Origin: Pseudomonas sp. IPO3778
GTDB taxonomy: Bacteria > Pseudomonadota > Gammaproteobacteria > Pseudomonadales > Pseudomonadaceae
DNA length: 64,000 nucleotides
Direction of reading: 5' to 3'
NCBI RefSeq assembly: GCF_013386825.1
Contig: NZ_JACARC010000019.1
Coordinates: forward strand, 1-64,000
Below are positions 17,957 to 28,263 of the stretch, piece after piece. The notes beneath the pieces were generated by a model. That model was not told the origin of the DNA and made no database searches. It saw nothing but the letters and a program-made list of their open reading frames with translations. The translations under genes were made by a program, and so were the position numbers. The first letter of the stretch is position 1; the number at the start of each line of letters is the position of its first letter.

Positions 17957-19261
17957 ATGCCGTTCATCAAGAAACAACTCGCCCTCGCCATCACCCTCAC
18001 GATGGGCGTCGCCAACCTTCAATACGCCCAGGCACGGGGAGACATCGAGCCAGACAGTGAGTGGATTACCCAGGCACCCAGCCACAAGCCCCCCGCTCCG
18101 GCCAAGCCAAGCGAGGACTTTTACTTCGCCGACCACGCCACCACCCGCAATGGCCTGCGCGTTGCCCACGTGCTGGATAACGCCGTGGATACGCTGCTGG
18201 CATCGGGCGAACTGAACGAGTGGCAAGCGTACCAACTTGAAAACTATGGCCGTGAGTTGGGCAACCTGCCGCCAGGTCGCGTGGGTGCCGTCCTTGAGCA
18301 ACTGGCGGGCAGCCAGAACGCCAACCTGGCCGCCGCCACCCAAAACAGCATGAACGCCCTGAACGCCAGCCTGCTTTCCGCCATGCGCCAACCGGGTGAA
18401 GACCGCGATGCCGCAGACAATGGCCGCATCTGGTTCCAGGGCCTGGGTAACGCAGGCACGCTGGATGGGCAGTACACCGGCGCCGGTTTGCAGCAACGCA
18501 CCCAAGGCCTGGTACTGGGCAGCGACTGGGCGGTGGATCACGCCTGGCGGGTTGGCGTGATGGGCGCCAAGTCCACCAGCGCGCTGCACGCCAACCGCTT
18601 CAAGGGCGAACTGGACAGCTGGCACCTCGGCGGGTACGCCGTGCGCCTGGACGGGCCCGTGGCGCTGCGCCTGGGTGCGACCTACAGCAACCATGCCGGG
18701 AAAAACAAGCGCACCGTGGACTTTGACGTAGCGGATTACCGCGAGCAGTCCACCGGCAAATACAACGCCCAGAGCCAAAACGCCTTCGCCGAGGCGGGCT
18801 ATCAGATGAACGCGGGCAACGTCAGTGTCGAACCGTTTGGCGGCGTGGGTTATCAGCGTTACCACCGCGACCGCTACAAGGAAAAAGGCGGCCTCACCGC
18901 ACTGAACGTCGGCGCCCAGACCCAGGAAAACCTCAGCAGCACCTTCGGTTTGCGCCTGGCCAGCGCCTACACCCTGGACAACCGGATGGCCCTCAAACCG
19001 CACCTGAGCACAGGCTGGAAGCATCTCTACGGTGATGTGGGCAGCACCGTGCGCCAATCATCCGCCTGGGTAAAACGGCCGGGGTTCAACAGTGACTTCA
19101 CGATTGAAGGCACGTCCCTGGACCGTGACAGCCTGGCCTTGCGCACCGGGCTGGACCTTGAGCTGTCGCCCCAGCACACCGTGGGCCTGGCCTATGCCCT
19201 GGAGGCGGGCAGCCACAGCCGCAGCCAGGGGCTGACCGGCCAATGGACCCTGGCGTTCTGA
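17957..19261 (+). CDS. Passenger-poor autotransporter barrel protein
   Basis: A 434-residue outer-membrane protein with a signal peptide (1-27, ending YAQA) and a C-terminal autotransporter barrel (about 155-434, from RIWFQGLGNAGTLDGQ to the terminal QWTLAF). The barrel is clearly paralogous to that of the gene upstream: AVLEQLAGSQNANLAAAT parallels AIEQLAGSSTANLTSAT, and RYHRDRYKEKGG parallels RYHRDSYTEKGG. In place of a passenger there is only a Pro-rich stretch and a helical linker. It may be a pore/barrel without cargo or the remnant of a duplication. A six-base hairpin (CCCGGC...GCCGGG) lies just before its start and the Shine-Dalgarno is weak. Confidence 0.85.
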   Translation: MPFIKKQLALAITLTMGVANLQYAQARGDIEPDSEWITQAPSHKPPAPAKPSEDFYFADHATTRNGLRVAHVLDNAVDTLLASGELNEWQAYQLENYGRELGNLPPGRVGAVLEQLAGSQNANLAAATQNSMNALNASLLSAMRQPGEDRDAADNGRIWFQGLGNAGTLDGQYTGAGLQQRTQGLVLGSDWAVDHAWRVGVMGAKSTSALHANRFKGELDSWHLGGYAVRLDGPVALRLGATYSNHAGKNKRTVDFDVADYREQSTGKYNAQSQNAFAEAGYQMNAGNVSVEPFGGVGYQRYHRDRYKEKGGLTALNVGAQTQENLSSTFGLRLASAYTLDNRMALKPHLSTGWKHLYGDVGSTVRQSSAWVKRPGFNSDFTIEGTSLDRDSLALRTGLDLELSPQHTVGLAYALEAGSHSRSQGLTGQWTLAF

Positions 19262-19273
19262 TGATTGCAGGCG

Positions 19274-19298
19274 AAAAAAAAGGGGGCACATGCCCCCC
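19274..19298 (-). terminator. Terminator of the pyruvate carboxylase operon
   Basis: Read on the minus strand, a GC-only stem with a small loop is followed by eight T residues (A run at 19274-19281 on the plus strand). It ends the pycA-pycB transcript and may work for the convergent autotransporter gene too. Confidence 0.8.
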
Positions 19299-19331
19299 CG
19301 AGGTTTAAGCGGTAGTGTCGAAGGCTGTTGA

Positions 19332-21140
19332 TCAGCCTTCGATTTCAATCAGGATTTCACCCGGGTTGACCCGGTCGCCCTTGGCCACGTGAACGACGGT
19401 GACCTTACCGGCGATAGCCGCCTGCACTTCGGTCTCCATCTTCATCGCTTCAGTGATCAACACGGCCTGGCCGGCTTTCACCACGTCGCCTTCCTTGACC
19501 AGCACGTCGACGATGTTGCCCGGCATCGCCGTGCTCACATGGCCAGGCTCGGTGGCGTGCTTGCGCTTGCTGCCACCGCTGCTGACGAACTCGTTGAGCG
19601 GTTCGAACACCACTTCTTCGGGCATGCCGTCGATGGACAGGTAGAAGTGGCGCTTGCCTTCGGCCTTGACGCCCACACCGGTGATATCCACGCGGTAGCT
19701 CTCGCCGTGCACGTCGATCACGAACTCGGTCGGCACGCCTTCACCACCGGCACGGGCCACGCCGCCGGCTTCAGGAATCGGCAACAGCACTTCAGGGCTC
19801 AGGGTGCCGGCGTCACGCTCCTCAAGGAACTTGCGCCCGATGTCCGGGAACATCGCGTAAGTCAGCACGTCTTCTTCAGACTTGGCCAACGCGCCGATTT
19901 CCCCGCGCAGCTTGGTCATTTCCGGCTTCAGCAAGTCGGCTGGGCGAACGTCGATCACCTCTTCGCTGCCGATGGCCTGGCGGCGAAGTTTTTCATTCAC
20001 GGTGCCCGGCGCCTTGCCGTAGCCGCCTTGCAGGTACAGCTTCACTTCGTTGGTGATGGTCTTGTAGCGCTCGCCGGCCAGCACGTTGAAGAACGCCTGG
20101 GTGCCGACGATCTGCGAAGTCGGAGTCACCAGCGGCGGGAAGCCGAGGTCTTCACGCACCCGCGGGATCTCCGCCAGCACTTCGCTCATGCGGTTCAGCG
20201 CGCCCTGCTCTTTCAGCTGGTTGGCCAGGTTGGAAATCATCCCGCCCGGTACCTGGTTGACTTGCACGCGGGTATCGACGGCGGTGAATTCGCTTTCGAA
20301 CTGGTGGTACTTCTTGCGCACGGCGTAGAAGTACAGGCCGATTTCCTGCAGCAGTTCCAGGCTGAGGCCGGTGTCGAATTCGCTGCCTTTAAGGGCGGCG
20401 ACCATCGACTCGGTGCCCGGGTGGCTGGTGCCCCAGGCGAAACTGGAGATGGCGGTGTCGATATGGTCGGCACCGTTTTCGATGGCCTTGAGTTGGCACA
20501 TCGACGCCAGGCCGGCCGTGTCGTGAGAGTGAATGAAGATCGGCAGGCTCTGCTCGGCCTTCAGGGCCTTGACCAGTTCGCCGGTGGCGTACGGGGTCAG
20601 CAGGCCGGCCATGTCCTTGATCGCCACCGAGTCGCAACCCATGGCTTCCATTTGCTTGGCCTGGGCCACGAACGCCTCGATGGTGTGCACCGGGCTGGTG
20701 GTGTAGGCGATGGTGCCCTGGGCGTGTTTGCCGGCAGCTTTCACCGCTTCGATGGCCACCCGCAGGTTACGCACGTCGTTCATGGCGTCGAAGATGCGGA
20801 ACACGTCGATGCCGTTGACGGCGGCCTTGGCGACGAAGGCTTTGACCACGTCGTCGCTGTAGTGGCGGTAGCCCAGTAGGTTCTGGCCGCGCAGGAGCAT
20901 TTGCAGGCGTGTGTTAGGCAGTGCCGCACGCAATTTGCGCAGGCGCTCCCACGGGTCTTCTTTCAGGAAGCGTACGCAGGCGTCGAAGGTCGCGCCGCCC
21001 CAGACTTCCAGGGACCAGTAGCCGACTTTGTCGAGCTTGTCGCAGATCGGCAGCATGTCGTCGGTGCGCATGCGGGTCGCCAGCAACGATTGGTGGGCGT
21101 CGCGCAGGATGGTGTCGGTTACGAAGATCTTCTTGCTCAT
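19332..21140 (-). CDS. pycB: Pyruvate carboxylase subunit B (carboxyltransferase + biotin carrier)
   Basis: A 602-residue subunit with the carboxyltransferase TIM barrel (TDTILRDAHQSLLATRMRTDDM near the start, VWGGATFDACVRFL, HSHDTAGLAS), the conserved C-terminal PYC/OAD region and a biotinyl domain ending with biotin lysine motif EAMKMET. With the next gene it makes oxaloacetate from pyruvate, an anaplerotic reaction. Such proteins are often labelled oxaloacetate decarboxylase alpha, but no beta/gamma membrane subunits are present and a biotin carboxylase gene is adjacent, so two-subunit pyruvate carboxylase is preferred. The start is set at ATG 21140, preceded by GAGGAA; a GTG at 21155 is unlikely. 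Confidence 0.92.
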   Translation of the reverse strand: MSKKIFVTDTILRDAHQSLLATRMRTDDMLPICDKLDKVGYWSLEVWGGATFDACVRFLKEDPWERLRKLRAALPNTRLQMLLRGQNLLGYRHYSDDVVKAFVAKAAVNGIDVFRIFDAMNDVRNLRVAIEAVKAAGKHAQGTIAYTTSPVHTIEAFVAQAKQMEAMGCDSVAIKDMAGLLTPYATGELVKALKAEQSLPIFIHSHDTAGLASMCQLKAIENGADHIDTAISSFAWGTSHPGTESMVAALKGSEFDTGLSLELLQEIGLYFYAVRKKYHQFESEFTAVDTRVQVNQVPGGMISNLANQLKEQGALNRMSEVLAEIPRVREDLGFPPLVTPTSQIVGTQAFFNVLAGERYKTITNEVKLYLQGGYGKAPGTVNEKLRRQAIGSEEVIDVRPADLLKPEMTKLRGEIGALAKSEEDVLTYAMFPDIGRKFLEERDAGTLSPEVLLPIPEAGGVARAGGEGVPTEFVIDVHGESYRVDITGVGVKAEGKRHFYLSIDGMPEEVVFEPLNEFVSSGGSKRKHATEPGHVSTAMPGNIVDVLVKEGDVVKAGQAVLITEAMKMETEVQAAIAGKVTVVHVAKGDRVNPGEILIEIEG

Positions 21141-21151
21141 TCTTATATTCC

Positions 21152-22567
<1,416 letters not shown>

Positions 22568-22709
22568 TTGGAAATTCCCTTGAGCCGATTGCTACCTACT
22601 TCGACCCGCTGGATCCGGGTCGGCGCGTGACCAAATGTTTCAAGCCAGTCGCGAGACACACACTATGCCCCTGCAGGGATTAACAAAAATCAATAATAAT
22701 TGGGTTGTG

Positions 22710-22727
22710 TATAAGCAAAGACTTATA
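22710..22727. promoter_or_regulatory. Candidate LysR operator in the pycA/LysR divergent promoter
   Basis: TATAAG and CTTATA form a perfect inverted repeat around six bases, and contain T-N11-A as expected for LysR regulators. It lies about 37 bases before the regulator start and 143 bases from pycA, in an AT-rich stretch. Confidence 0.5.
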
Positions 22728-22763
22728 GTCCTCGCATCAGCGATCGGCGGGAGTACTTGAATA

Positions 22764-23738
22764 ATGCGTAAGTCATTGATGCGTATGACATTGCGTCAAT
22801 TGCAAATTTTCAATGAAGTCTGTGATTTGCGTTCCTACAGCCGTGCAGCCGAGGAAATGTCTCTCACGCAACCGGCCGTCAGCCTACAAATCAAGCAGCT
22901 GGAAGAGCTGCTCGGCCAGCCGCTGTTCGATTACGTCGGCAAAAAGCTCTATATGACTGAAGCGGCTGAAGCCTTGCAACGGGCGAGCCGGGACATTTTC
23001 GGGCGCCTGGAAAACCTCGATATGCAGCTCTCCGACATGCAAGGCTCGCTGCAAGGCCAGTTGAAGCTGGCGGTGGAATCCAGCGCCAAGTACTTCGTGC
23101 CGCACCTGTTTGCGGCGTTCAAGCGCCAGCACCCAGAGGTCAACTTGCACTTGACGGTGGTCAACCGCGCCCAGGTGATTCGCCGGCTGTCGGACAACCG
23201 CGACGACCTGGTGATCATGTCCATGGTGCCCCAGGACATGGGCCTGGAATTCCTGCCGTTTTTGAACAACCCGATCGTCGCCGTGGCGCCTCACGATCAT
23301 CCGCTGAACCACCAGGGGCCGCTGCGCCTGCAGGACCTGGAGCCTTACACGCTGCTGTTGCGCGAACCGGGGTCCGGGACGCGGATGGCGTGCGAGGAGT
23401 ACTTCAAGGAGAAGCGCGTGCACTTCACCCAGACGGTGGAAGTGGCCTCGGCGGAGGCACAGCGAGAGTGCGTGTGCGCCGGGTTGGGCGTGGCGCTGCT
23501 GACGCGCCACGCGGTCAACCTGGAACTGGCCACCGGCGGGCTCAAGGAGCTGCCGGTGGAAGAACTGCCGCTGTACCGCAGCTGGTGCCTGGTGCAGGCC
23601 AAGGCCAAGCGCCTGTCACCGGTGGCCCATGCGTTCCTGGGCTTTATCCGCAGCGAGCGGCTACAGATCAGCGCGCTGGCTGAGCGCTTCGCTGGGCAGC
23701 CGCGGGTGCCTGCCAGTGGAGTTCCGGGTAATCACTGA
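22764..23738 (+). CDS. pycR: LysR-family regulator, likely of pyruvate carboxylase
   Basis: A 324-residue LysR regulator: N-terminal winged helix (LRQLQIFNEVCDLRSYSRAAEEMSLTQPAVSLQIKQLEELLGQPLF) followed by the substrate-binding-like co-inducer domain from about residue 95 (LKLAVESSAKYFVPHLF). It is divergent from pycA, matching the PycR arrangement I recall in P. aeruginosa. The first ATG at 22764 has GGGAG upstream; an ATG at 22779 is an alternative. The last 71 bases are overlapped by a small gene on the other strand. Confidence 0.85.
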   Translation: MRKSLMRMTLRQLQIFNEVCDLRSYSRAAEEMSLTQPAVSLQIKQLEELLGQPLFDYVGKKLYMTEAAEALQRASRDIFGRLENLDMQLSDMQGSLQGQLKLAVESSAKYFVPHLFAAFKRQHPEVNLHLTVVNRAQVIRRLSDNRDDLVIMSMVPQDMGLEFLPFLNNPIVAVAPHDHPLNHQGPLRLQDLEPYTLLLREPGSGTRMACEEYFKEKRVHFTQTVEVASAEAQRECVCAGLGVALLTRHAVNLELATGGLKELPVEELPLYRSWCLVQAKAKRLSPVAHAFLGFIRSERLQISALAERFAGQPRVPASGVPGNH

Positions 23739-23865
23739 TGCTCTGTTGCAATTGACGCTGGTCGCAGCGGTCTTCAATTGCGCGACGGAAGGCCATGCGG
23801 CGCTGGTCTTCCTGTTGGCGGCGGGTCTTGACGGTGCTGTTGCTTTCTTCGTATTGCCGAGCCAT
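23668..23865 (-). CDS. Small conserved protein, PA3496-like
   Basis: A 65-residue charged cytoplasmic protein with a dense basic/acidic centre (TRRQQEDQRRMAFRRAIED) and a SDYPELHW motif. It reminds me of the small Pseudomonas family called PA3496-like envelope-integrity proteins, whose function is not established. The start is well supported: GGGAGA lies seven bases before the ATG on the minus strand. The 3' part is antisense to the end of the LysR gene, which makes the C-terminal tail (after about residue 45) unusual and possibly poorly conserved. Confidence 0.6.
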   Translation of the reverse strand: MARQYEESNSTVKTRRQQEDQRRMAFRRAIEDRCDQRQLQQSISDYPELHWQAPAAAQRSAQPAR

Positions 23866-23978
23866 TTCGAGTCTCCCAATGCGAGTACGGGGAGTTCAGG
23901 ATGGGCGTGGGCGATGACGGTTTGGCGGCGCGGGGATGACAGGACGATGAATCTTTCTGAGGCTCAAACACGATCAAC

Positions 23979-24068
23979 TGTGGGAGCTGGCTTGCCTGCG
24001 ATAACGGTGCATCAGCCAATGAAGATGGCAACTGACAGATCGCTATCGCAGGCAAGCCAGCTCCCACA
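23979..24068. repeat. REP-type inverted repeat (GCTGGCTTGCCTGCGAT variant)
   Basis: Perfect 25-base arms (23979-24003 and 24044-24068) with core GGGAGCTGGCTTGCCTGCGA, lying between two minus-strand genes. Confidence 0.85.
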
Positions 24069-24091
24069 TTTTGACCGAGTATGCCCTTGAG

Positions 24092-24958
24092 TCAGTCGTC
24101 GAGGGCTTTGACGGACTTGGGTGACAACCGCAGGCTGCGCAAGCTGCGCTTCACGCTCTTGAGATGGTTGACCAGGCTCGGCCCGCGCGCCATGGCCACG
24201 CCCATGGCCAGCACGTCGATCACCACCAGGTGGGCGATACGCGAGGTCAGCGGCGTGTAGATTTCGGTGTCTTCGTGCACGTCGATCGCCAGGTTGACGG
24301 TCGACAGCTCCGCCAAGGGCGTCTGGCTCGGGCACAGGGTAATCAGGGTGGCGCCGCTTTCACGCACCAGGTTGGCGGTGATCAGCAGGTCCTTGGAGCG
24401 GCCGGACTGGGAAATACAGATCGCCACGTCGGTAGGCTTTAACGTCACCGCCGACATCGCCTGCATGTGCGGGTCGCTGTAGGCCGCCGCGGTGAGCAGC
24501 AAACGGAAGAACTTGTGCTGGGCATCCGCCGCCACTGCGCCGGACGCGCCGAAGCCGTAGAACTCCACTCGCTGGGCCTGGGACATGGCAGTCACGGCTT
24601 TTTGCAGTTCCACCGGGTCGAGCTTTTCCCGCACTTCCATCAGGGTGTGCAGGGTGGTGTCGAAGATTTTCAGGCTGTAGTCGGCGACGGAATCGTCTTC
24701 ATGAATCGCAAACTGGCCAAAGCTCGCACCGGCAGCCAGGCTCTGAGCCAGCTTGAGCTTCAAGTCCTGGAACCCGGAGCAACCGATGGCGCGGCAGAAG
24801 CGCACGATGGTCGGCTCGCTGATGCCCACGCTGTGGGCCAGGTCGGCCATGGAACTGTGCATCACAGCCGCAGGGTCAAGCAGCACGTGATCGGCAACCT
24901 TGAGTTCCGATTTGCGTAACAGGTGGCGCGACTGGGCGATATGTTGCAACAGGTTCAA
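24092..24958 (-). CDS. RpiR/HexR-like transcriptional regulator with SIS domain
   Basis: A 288-residue sugar-phosphate-responsive regulator. The N-terminal HTH_6 domain (SELKVADHVLLDPAAV, MADLAHSVGISEPTIVRFCRAIGCSGFQDLKLKLAQSLA) is followed by a SIS domain (about 130-265: VEFYGFGASGAVAADAQHKFFRL, ICISQSGRSKDLL) that binds phosphosugars. It is close to HexR but the N-terminus differs from canonical Pseudomonas HexR as I remember it, so it may be a paralogue. The start codon is TTG with a poor Shine-Dalgarno. A 19-base palindrome 45 bases upstream is a probable autoregulatory operator. Proximity to pyruvate carboxylase suggests central carbon control. Confidence 0.85.
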   Translation of the reverse strand: MNLLQHIAQSRHLLRKSELKVADHVLLDPAAVMHSSMADLAHSVGISEPTIVRFCRAIGCSGFQDLKLKLAQSLAAGASFGQFAIHEDDSVADYSLKIFDTTLHTLMEVREKLDPVELQKAVTAMSQAQRVEFYGFGASGAVAADAQHKFFRLLLTAAAYSDPHMQAMSAVTLKPTDVAICISQSGRSKDLLITANLVRESGATLITLCPSQTPLAELSTVNLAIDVHEDTEIYTPLTSRIAHLVVIDVLAMGVAMARGPSLVNHLKSVKRSLRSLRLSPKSVKALDD

Positions 24959-25002
24959 AGGGCTGGACTCTTGTTATTGGCAGACGCCAGGGATGTAGCA
25001 AG

Positions 25003-25021
25003 CTTGTAGTTATACTACAAG
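25003..25021. promoter_or_regulatory. Palindromic operator upstream of the RpiR/HexR-like gene
   Basis: CTTGTAGTTATACTACAAG has perfect 8-base arms around TAT. The TGTAGTT/ACTACA halves resemble HexR-type operators (TTGT...ACAA). It overlaps a possible -10 (TATAAC on the minus strand), fitting autorepression. Confidence 0.65.
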
Positions 25022-25063
25022 AATTACCGATTTGCCCGCTCGATGCATTACTTAATCACGCTG

Positions 25064-25086
25064 CTGCCCGCTGATTCAGCGGGCAG
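25064..25086 (-). terminator. Hairpin downstream of the EAL/GGDEF gene
   Basis: A perfect 10-base stem, CTGCCCGCTG with CAGCGGGCAG and a three-base loop, 35 bases beyond the stop codon. There is no T run, so Rho-independent action is doubtful. Confidence 0.4.
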
Positions 25087-25120
25087 GCTCGATGTAGCCC
25101 CGCGTGCGGCTTGGGCTCAA

Positions 25121-27994
25121 CTACAGAAAATTGGCATTTTTTCGTAACAAATCCGCCAGACCGTCCGCTTCCATCGGCCGGCTGATCAAATAGCCCTGCA
25201 CCTCGTCACATTGCTCGGCCCGCAGGAAATCCAGCTGCTGCTGATCTTCCACGCCCTCGGCCACCACCTTGAGCGACAGCCCGTGGGCCATGGCGATGAT
25301 TGCGCGGGTGATCGACGCGTCCTCGCGACCCTGGCCAAGGCCCCGGATGAAGGTCTGGTCGATCTTCACGTAGTCCACGGGAATCCGCTTGAGGTAGCTG
25401 AGGGACGAATAACCGGTACCAAAGTCATCAATCGCCAGCTTCACCCCCAGGTCGCGCAGTTGCTGGAACGTCGAGATGATGTGCTCCACGCTGTCGAGCA
25501 GCTGGCTTTCGGTCAGTTCCAGCTCCAGGTATTGCGGATCCAGCCCGGTTTCTTCCAGCACCTGGCGCACCAGGCTGACCAGCTTGCCCTGGCGCAACTG
25601 GTGCACCGACAGGTTGACCGACACACGAATCGGCTCCAGCCCCTGACGCTGCCACTCACAGGCCTGCCAGCAGGCCTGGCGCAACACAAACTCGCCCAGC
25701 GGCACGATCAAGCCGGTTTCTTCGGCCAGCCCGATAAAGTCCCCGGGCGGCACCATGCCCCACTGCGGATGCTCCCAGCGAATCAACGCCTCGGCCGCAT
25801 TCAGCTTGCCGCTGGCCAGGCACAGCTTGGGTTGGTAGAACACCGTGAGCTGACGCTCATCAATCGCCTTGCGCAGCTGGTTCTCCAGCTGCAAACGCTC
25901 CAGGGTGCTGGCTTGCAGGCTGTCGGTGTAGAACTGGAAGTTGTTGCCACCCAAATGCTTGGCGTGCTGCATGGCCATGTTCGACTGGCTGACCAGCGCG
26001 GATATTTCCCGCGCATTGTCGGGCAACAGGCTGACGCCCATGGAGGCGCTGACCACCAACTCGTGCCCCTCCACCGTCACCGGCACCCGCAACTTGGCCA
26101 GCAGCCGCGTGGCCACCCGCGCCAGGCTCGACAGGTTGCCGTAGGCGTCGAACAACACGGCGAATTCATCGCCGGAAAGGCGCGCAATGGTGTCGGCTTC
26201 GGGCAAGGCGTTGATCAAGCGGCGGGCCATTTTCTGCAACAGCTGGTCGGCGACTTCATGGCCGAGGCTGTCATTGAGCAACTTGAAACGGTCCAGGTTG
26301 ATATGCAGCAAGGCCAGGCTGCGGCCGCCCTGGCGTACGCGCTGATGGGCTTCGCGCAGGCGCTCGCGGAACAGCGAGCGGTTGGCCAGCCCGGTCAACT
26401 CGTCGTAGTGCGTGAGGTAGCGCATGCGCTCCTCGGATTCGCGCCGCGCCGACAGATCGGCGAAGAAGCCCACGATATGACTGACGTTTCCCCGAATATC
26501 GCGCACCACATTCAGTTGCAGCCATTGCGGGTAGAGTTCGCCGTTCTTGCGGGTTTCCACCAGCTCACCTTGCCAGGTGCCGTGGCTGAGCAAAGCCTGG
26601 CGGATGACGGGGAAGTGGCGGCGTGCATCGCGGCTGCTGGGCAGCTCGACGACGTTGCGGCCGATCATGTCGTCAATCTCGAAGCCGGTGACGCGGCTGA
26701 ACGCCTGGTTGACGGCGATCAGCACGTAGTCCGGGTCCAGAATCACAATGCCTTCGCTGGCGGCCTCAAACACCGTCGACGCCAGGCGCTGCTGTTCCTC
26801 CAGGACCTTGCCGGCGCTGATATCGCGGCGAGTGCCGAGCATCCGCGTGACGCGCCCGCCGGGCGATCGCTCCACGGCACGGCCACGGTCCTGGATCCAT
26901 ACCCAATGGCCGTCGCCATGGCGCACCCGGTATTCCACCAGGTAATCCTCGCTGCGGCCCTTAAGGTGCTCCACCAGCGCACGCTTGAGCAGGGGCAAAT
27001 CGTCCGGGTGCAGCCGTGGCTTGAGGTGGCTGAGCATCGCGGTGACGTATTCCGGCTCCAGGCCGAACAGCTCCTTGAGCTGGGTGTGGTGGACTTCGTC
27101 GGTTTGCAGGTTCCAGTCCCACAGGCCCAGTTCGCTGGCCTGCAACGCCATGGCCAGGCGCGCTTCGCTTTTGCTCAGGGCCAGGCTGGCGGCATCGAGC
27201 TCCTGGCTGCGCTGCTCAACGCGATGCTGCAGGCCGATCTGTGCCTCGCGCAGCTCTTGTTCGACCTGGCGCCGCTGCTCCACTTCACGTACCAGCTCCT
27301 GGTTCAGTTGCTCGCTGCGCTGCTGCGCTTGCTGCAAATGCTCGATCAACGCCTGGTTCTGGAAGCGTCGCAGCAACCCGCGCTGAATCAGGCGATTGAC
27401 CTGCCACGCCACCAGGCTCAGGGATGCCAGCAGGATCAGGCCCAAAAAGCCCCAACCCTGCTGCTGCGGGTCGCCGCTCCAGAACAAATAGAGAATGGCC
27501 GGCACCAGGCAGGGCACGGCAAATGACAGGAACGCCGGCAGGCTGACCGCATAGGCAACGCTGGCGGACAAGGTTGCCGCCCCCAGCAGGCCGAACACCC
27601 AGGCCTGCTGCGCAAAACTGTCCACCGGCACCAGGGCGATGGCGGCGCTGGCCAATGTCAGGCCACTGACCGCCGAACCCAGCATGAACATGCGACGCCA
27701 GACCGGCTGCGCCTGGCGGCTCGGCATCGCCGAATCAAACGCCGCCACCTGAATCACCCGCAGGGCCACCAGCGCCAACAGCCACACCAGCCAAATGCTG
27801 TCCACCACATAGCGCTGCGGGCTCCAGAGCAACCAGGCGCAGACCAGTCCGTTCACCAGCATTAATAAGGTAGGCAGCAGGGAGCCCTGGTAAAGCAGGC
27901 GCGTGCGCTCGACCGCCATCTCCATGGCGTAGTGTTTGCGGATAACCTGCGCCGGTGCCACGGAGGGTCCGGCCAGGTCAATGCTAAGGGTCAT
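25121..27994 (-). CDS. Membrane PAS-GGDEF-EAL protein (cyclic-di-GMP signalling)
   Basis: A 957-residue inner-membrane signalling protein. Order: several TM helices (about 30-200), a coiled coil (about 210-275), a PAS domain (LAMALQASELGLWDWN, about 280) with PAC, a second PAS (TVFEAASEGIVIL, about 405), GGDEF (about 490-650) and EAL (about 670-930). The EAL domain has the catalytic signatures AEALIRW, DDFGTGYSSLSYLKRIPVDYVKID and AEGVEDQQQ, so c-di-GMP hydrolysis is likely. The cyclase signature is SGDEF rather than GGDEF, so synthesis may be weak or absent. The start is the ATG at 27994; an upstream ATG at 28177 would add 61 residues of unlike composition. The Shine-Dalgarno is weak. Confidence 0.87.
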   Translation of the reverse strand: MTLSIDLAGPSVAPAQVIRKHYAMEMAVERTRLLYQGSLLPTLLMLVNGLVCAWLLWSPQRYVVDSIWLVWLLALVALRVIQVAAFDSAMPSRQAQPVWRRMFMLGSAVSGLTLASAAIALVPVDSFAQQAWVFGLLGAATLSASVAYAVSLPAFLSFAVPCLVPAILYLFWSGDPQQQGWGFLGLILLASLSLVAWQVNRLIQRGLLRRFQNQALIEHLQQAQQRSEQLNQELVREVEQRRQVEQELREAQIGLQHRVEQRSQELDAASLALSKSEARLAMALQASELGLWDWNLQTDEVHHTQLKELFGLEPEYVTAMLSHLKPRLHPDDLPLLKRALVEHLKGRSEDYLVEYRVRHGDGHWVWIQDRGRAVERSPGGRVTRMLGTRRDISAGKVLEEQQRLASTVFEAASEGIVILDPDYVLIAVNQAFSRVTGFEIDDMIGRNVVELPSSRDARRHFPVIRQALLSHGTWQGELVETRKNGELYPQWLQLNVVRDIRGNVSHIVGFFADLSARRESEERMRYLTHYDELTGLANRSLFRERLREAHQRVRQGGRSLALLHINLDRFKLLNDSLGHEVADQLLQKMARRLINALPEADTIARLSGDEFAVLFDAYGNLSSLARVATRLLAKLRVPVTVEGHELVVSASMGVSLLPDNAREISALVSQSNMAMQHAKHLGGNNFQFYTDSLQASTLERLQLENQLRKAIDERQLTVFYQPKLCLASGKLNAAEALIRWEHPQWGMVPPGDFIGLAEETGLIVPLGEFVLRQACWQACEWQRQGLEPIRVSVNLSVHQLRQGKLVSLVRQVLEETGLDPQYLELELTESQLLDSVEHIISTFQQLRDLGVKLAIDDFGTGYSSLSYLKRIPVDYVKIDQTFIRGLGQGREDASITRAIIAMAHGLSLKVVAEGVEDQQQLDFLRAEQCDEVQGYLISRPMEADGLADLLRKNANFL

Positions 27995-28263
27995 AGGCAG
28001 TGTTCTTATAATGGTGAGCCCGAAACGTGCACGGAGCATACACAAGCAAACGTCCGGGCCAAACTGCTCCACGTCATTAAAATATCGCAATAATTCGCCG
28101 CAAACCTTGGTGCCAGACGGCTTGAGTGAGACAGGGCGCGGGCTGTGGCCGGTGACCGACCGGTCATCACCAGGCACTTATCAAAAACAGACCGGCGAAG
28201 TTTTCCACCGACCATCGGGCATTGGGATTTGCCCGACTCCCCCGGGCACCCTAGAATGCGCCG

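Noticed and set aside
19389..20879. 496-residue plus-strand open frame opposite pycB
   Set aside because: Antisense shadow; the carboxyltransferase and biotin motifs are in the minus frame.
25211..27526. 771-residue plus-strand open frame opposite the EAL/GGDEF gene
   Set aside because: Antisense shadow caused by high GC third positions; no domain, while the minus frame has full PAS, GGDEF and EAL motifs.
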